From contig JBBQXK010000005.1 in NCBI GenBank assembly GCA_038209775.1, forward strand, positions 75,857 through 139,856: a DNA stretch of 64,000 nt, written 5' to 3'. The DNA comes from JBBQXK01 sp038209775. Its GTDB lineage: Bacteria > Pseudomonadota > Alphaproteobacteria > Rhodobacterales > Rhodobacteraceae. The position numbers and the translations under genes were made by a program. How positions within the stretch are numbered: position 1 is the first letter of the stretch; every line of letters begins with the position of its first letter. This document shows positions 62,654 to 64,000 of this stretch, piece by piece. The notes beneath the pieces were generated by a model. That model was not told where the DNA came from. It worked only from the letters and a program-made list of their open reading frames with translations, and did not search any database.

Positions 62654-63475
62654 ATGGCCTCACCCCCCGCCAAACGCCCCCGTGGCCGCCCCCGCGCCTT
62701 CAACGACAAGACCGACCAGAACACCGTCCAGGCGCTGGACCGCGCGCTGCACCTCATCGAGCATCTGGCGGCGGGAACGGGGCACACGTTGTCAGATCTG
62801 GCGGCGGAAACCGGGCAGGCGGTGGCGACCGTCTACCGCGCCCTTGTCACGCTCCAGTCCCATGGCATGGTCGAGGTCGAGGAACCCGGACAGATCTGGC
62901 ACATCGGTGGCGGTGCGTTCCGCATCGGCTCGGCCTTCCTGCGTCGCACCAAAATCGCCGAACGCGCGCGTCAGCCGATGGATGCCCTGATGCGCGCCAC
63001 CGGCGAGACCGCGAACCTCGGGATTGAATGGAAAGACGAGGTGATGTTCCTGGCCCAGGTCGAAACGCACGAGGCGATCCGCGCCTTCTTTCCGCCCGGC
63101 ACGCGCGGGCCGATGCATGTGTCGGGCATCGGCAAGGCGCTGCTCGCATGGCTGCCCGATGACCGCGTGCGCGGCATCATCGCGCGGCAGGGTCTGGCCC
63201 GGTTCACCTCGCTGTCGATCACCTCCGAGGCGCTGCTGATGCACGACCTTGCGAGGACGCGCGAGCGGGGGTTCTCGATCGACGATCAGGAACGCGCCGA
63301 GGGGATGCGCTGCATCGCGGCCCCGGTGTTCAACGCCTGGGGTGAGCCTGTGGCGGGTCTGTCGGTATCAGGCCCGGCCTTTCGCATCGGGCTTGCCGAT
63401 GCCGCCCGCATCGGTGCCGCCGTCCGCACCGCCGCCGATCAGGTGACGGTGGCGACGGGGGGGCAGCAGCCCTGA
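62654..63475 (+). CDS. bhcR: BhcR, IclR-family regulator of the bhc operon
   Basis: 273-aa IclR regulator, glyoxylate-responsive in characterised relatives. The N-terminal wHTH is VQALDRALHLIEHLA, HTLSDLAAETGQAVATVYRALVTL. The effector domain has GPMHVSGIGKALLAWL and SIDDQERAEGMRCIAAPVF. The frame is open to 62387; ATG 62654 is chosen because the earlier stretch overlaps bhcA. Confidence 0.9.
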   Translation: MASPPAKRPRGRPRAFNDKTDQNTVQALDRALHLIEHLAAGTGHTLSDLAAETGQAVATVYRALVTLQSHGMVEVEEPGQIWHIGGGAFRIGSAFLRRTKIAERARQPMDALMRATGETANLGIEWKDEVMFLAQVETHEAIRAFFPPGTRGPMHVSGIGKALLAWLPDDRVRGIIARQGLARFTSLSITSEALLMHDLARTRERGFSIDDQERAEGMRCIAAPVFNAWGEPVAGLSVSGPAFRIGLADAARIGAAVRTAADQVTVATGGQQP

Positions 63476-63578
63476 GGTGTTCCGTTGTGGATGGTCGGTC
63501 CCGACCGCCCGATTGCCACAGGCGCGGTCGATGCGCTGCGCATCACGCGCGCGGGCAAGCTGATCCTGCCGAAACAGG

Positions 63579-64000
63579 TCACACCGCCAGCCCCATCGCC
63601 GCCAGATGCGCCGCACCCTTGGGCAACCCACGCTCGTCGTTCACCTCCAGGATCAGGCGCGGCATCACCGGCAGCCGCGTCAGGGCCGCAAAGATCGGAC
63701 CCCAGGCCAGCAACCCCTCACCGGGGTGCCAGTGGCGGTCGGCGTAGCCGTCGGTGTCCTGCAGATGCACATGCTGCAACCGCTTGCCCGCAGCACCCAC
63801 GAACACATCCACCGGCGGCGCCCCCGCCAGCCGTCGGGCATAATCGGCATGCCCGGTATCCAGCGACACCGCCACGGCGGGGCTTTTCAGCGCCTCGGCC
63901 AGCCGGACGCGGGCGGCGGGGTCCACATCCTCGACGTTCTCCAGGACCAGCGTGACGCCGGCATCTTCGGCGCGGGCAATCACCGGGGCCATCACATAGC
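63579..64000 (-). CDS. Sugar phosphate isomerase/epimerase-like TIM-barrel protein, 5' truncated
   Basis: At least 140 residues of a xylose-isomerase-like TIM barrel. LVLENVEDVDP and VSLDTGHADYARRL with HVHLQDTDGYADRHWHPGEG (metal His and Asp positions) and LILEVNDERG are typical. The frame is open through the right edge, so the start is outside. Role unknown. Confidence 0.8.
   Translation of the reverse strand, partial: YVMAPVIARAEDAGVTLVLENVEDVDPAARVRLAEALKSPAVAVSLDTGHADYARRLAGAPPVDVFVGAAGKRLQHVHLQDTDGYADRHWHPGEGLLAWGPIFAALTRLPVMPRLILEVNDERGLPKGAAHLAAMGLAV

Noticed and set aside
63485..63955. 156-codon plus-strand frame near the right edge
   Set aside because: It is mostly antisense to the TIM-barrel epimerase gene and is Pro/Arg-rich. 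Its first 30 codons look somewhat protein-like, but there is no supporting evidence.

Overview
The window is high-GC, densely packed bacterial DNA with short gaps and many ATGA or GTGA stop/start overlaps. It looks like chromosome of an alphaproteobacterium of the Rhodobacteraceae (Paracoccus/Rhodobacter-like). The reasons are the imuA-imuB-dnaE2 cassette behind an alphaproteobacterial LexA box (GAAC-N7-GAAC), the short HisG plus HisZ pair, a complete beta-hydroxyaspartate (bhc) cluster as known from Paracoccus, several TRAP/ABC uptake systems, and a dispersed hairpin repeat. No rRNA, tRNA, CRISPR array, insertion sequence or prophage was recognised.

Layout. 1-5.98 kb: end of a DMT permease, then the homoprotocatechuate meta-cleavage operon hpaFEDGH (minus) with divergent hpaR. 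6.0-13.4 kb: SOS mutagenesis cassette imuA-imuB-dnaE2, unusual because the imuA/imuB junction is tandemly multiplied and imuB carries a repeat-built linker. 13.5-20.8 kb: galM, kdgK, a YnjB-type ABC importer and a HisD-family dehydrogenase. 21.1-29.3 kb: a TRAP transporter with a DeoR regulator (minus), divergent from two FAD/NAD oxidoreductases and an FGGY kinase (plus), probably one polyol or sugar-acid catabolic unit. 29.3-32.9 kb: hisS-hisZ-hisG and slyX. 33.1-37.7 kb: three exported enzymes in a row (patatin-like lipoprotein, caspase-like peptidase, trypsin-fold protease). 38-43.8 kb: dacB, a Slam-type outer-membrane protein with a candidate lipoprotein client, thyX and two small exported proteins. 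43.8-48.6 kb: a compositionally distinct patch, rpoD (with a one-base frameshift) and dnaG. 48.7-55.6 kb: two hydrolases, a small lipoprotein and thrS sharing a duplicated leader, and a bufferin (DUF2282/MNIO/DUF2063/DoxX) operon. 55.7-57.9 kb: cold-shock protein, ArsC-like protein, DUF2177 protein and an M15-like/SH3 peptidase. 58.0-63.5 kb: bhcABCD with divergent bhcR. 63.6-64.0 kb: the start of a TIM-barrel epimerase gene that runs off the window.

The organism appears equipped for aromatic acid catabolism (hpa), glyoxylate assimilation (bhc), scavenging uptake (ABC and TRAP), damage-induced mutagenesis (imu) and copper handling (bufferin). The most unusual structures are the imuA/imuB junction array, the exported patatin-caspase-trypsin trio, and the 44-bp leader shared by thrS and a neighbouring lipoprotein gene.
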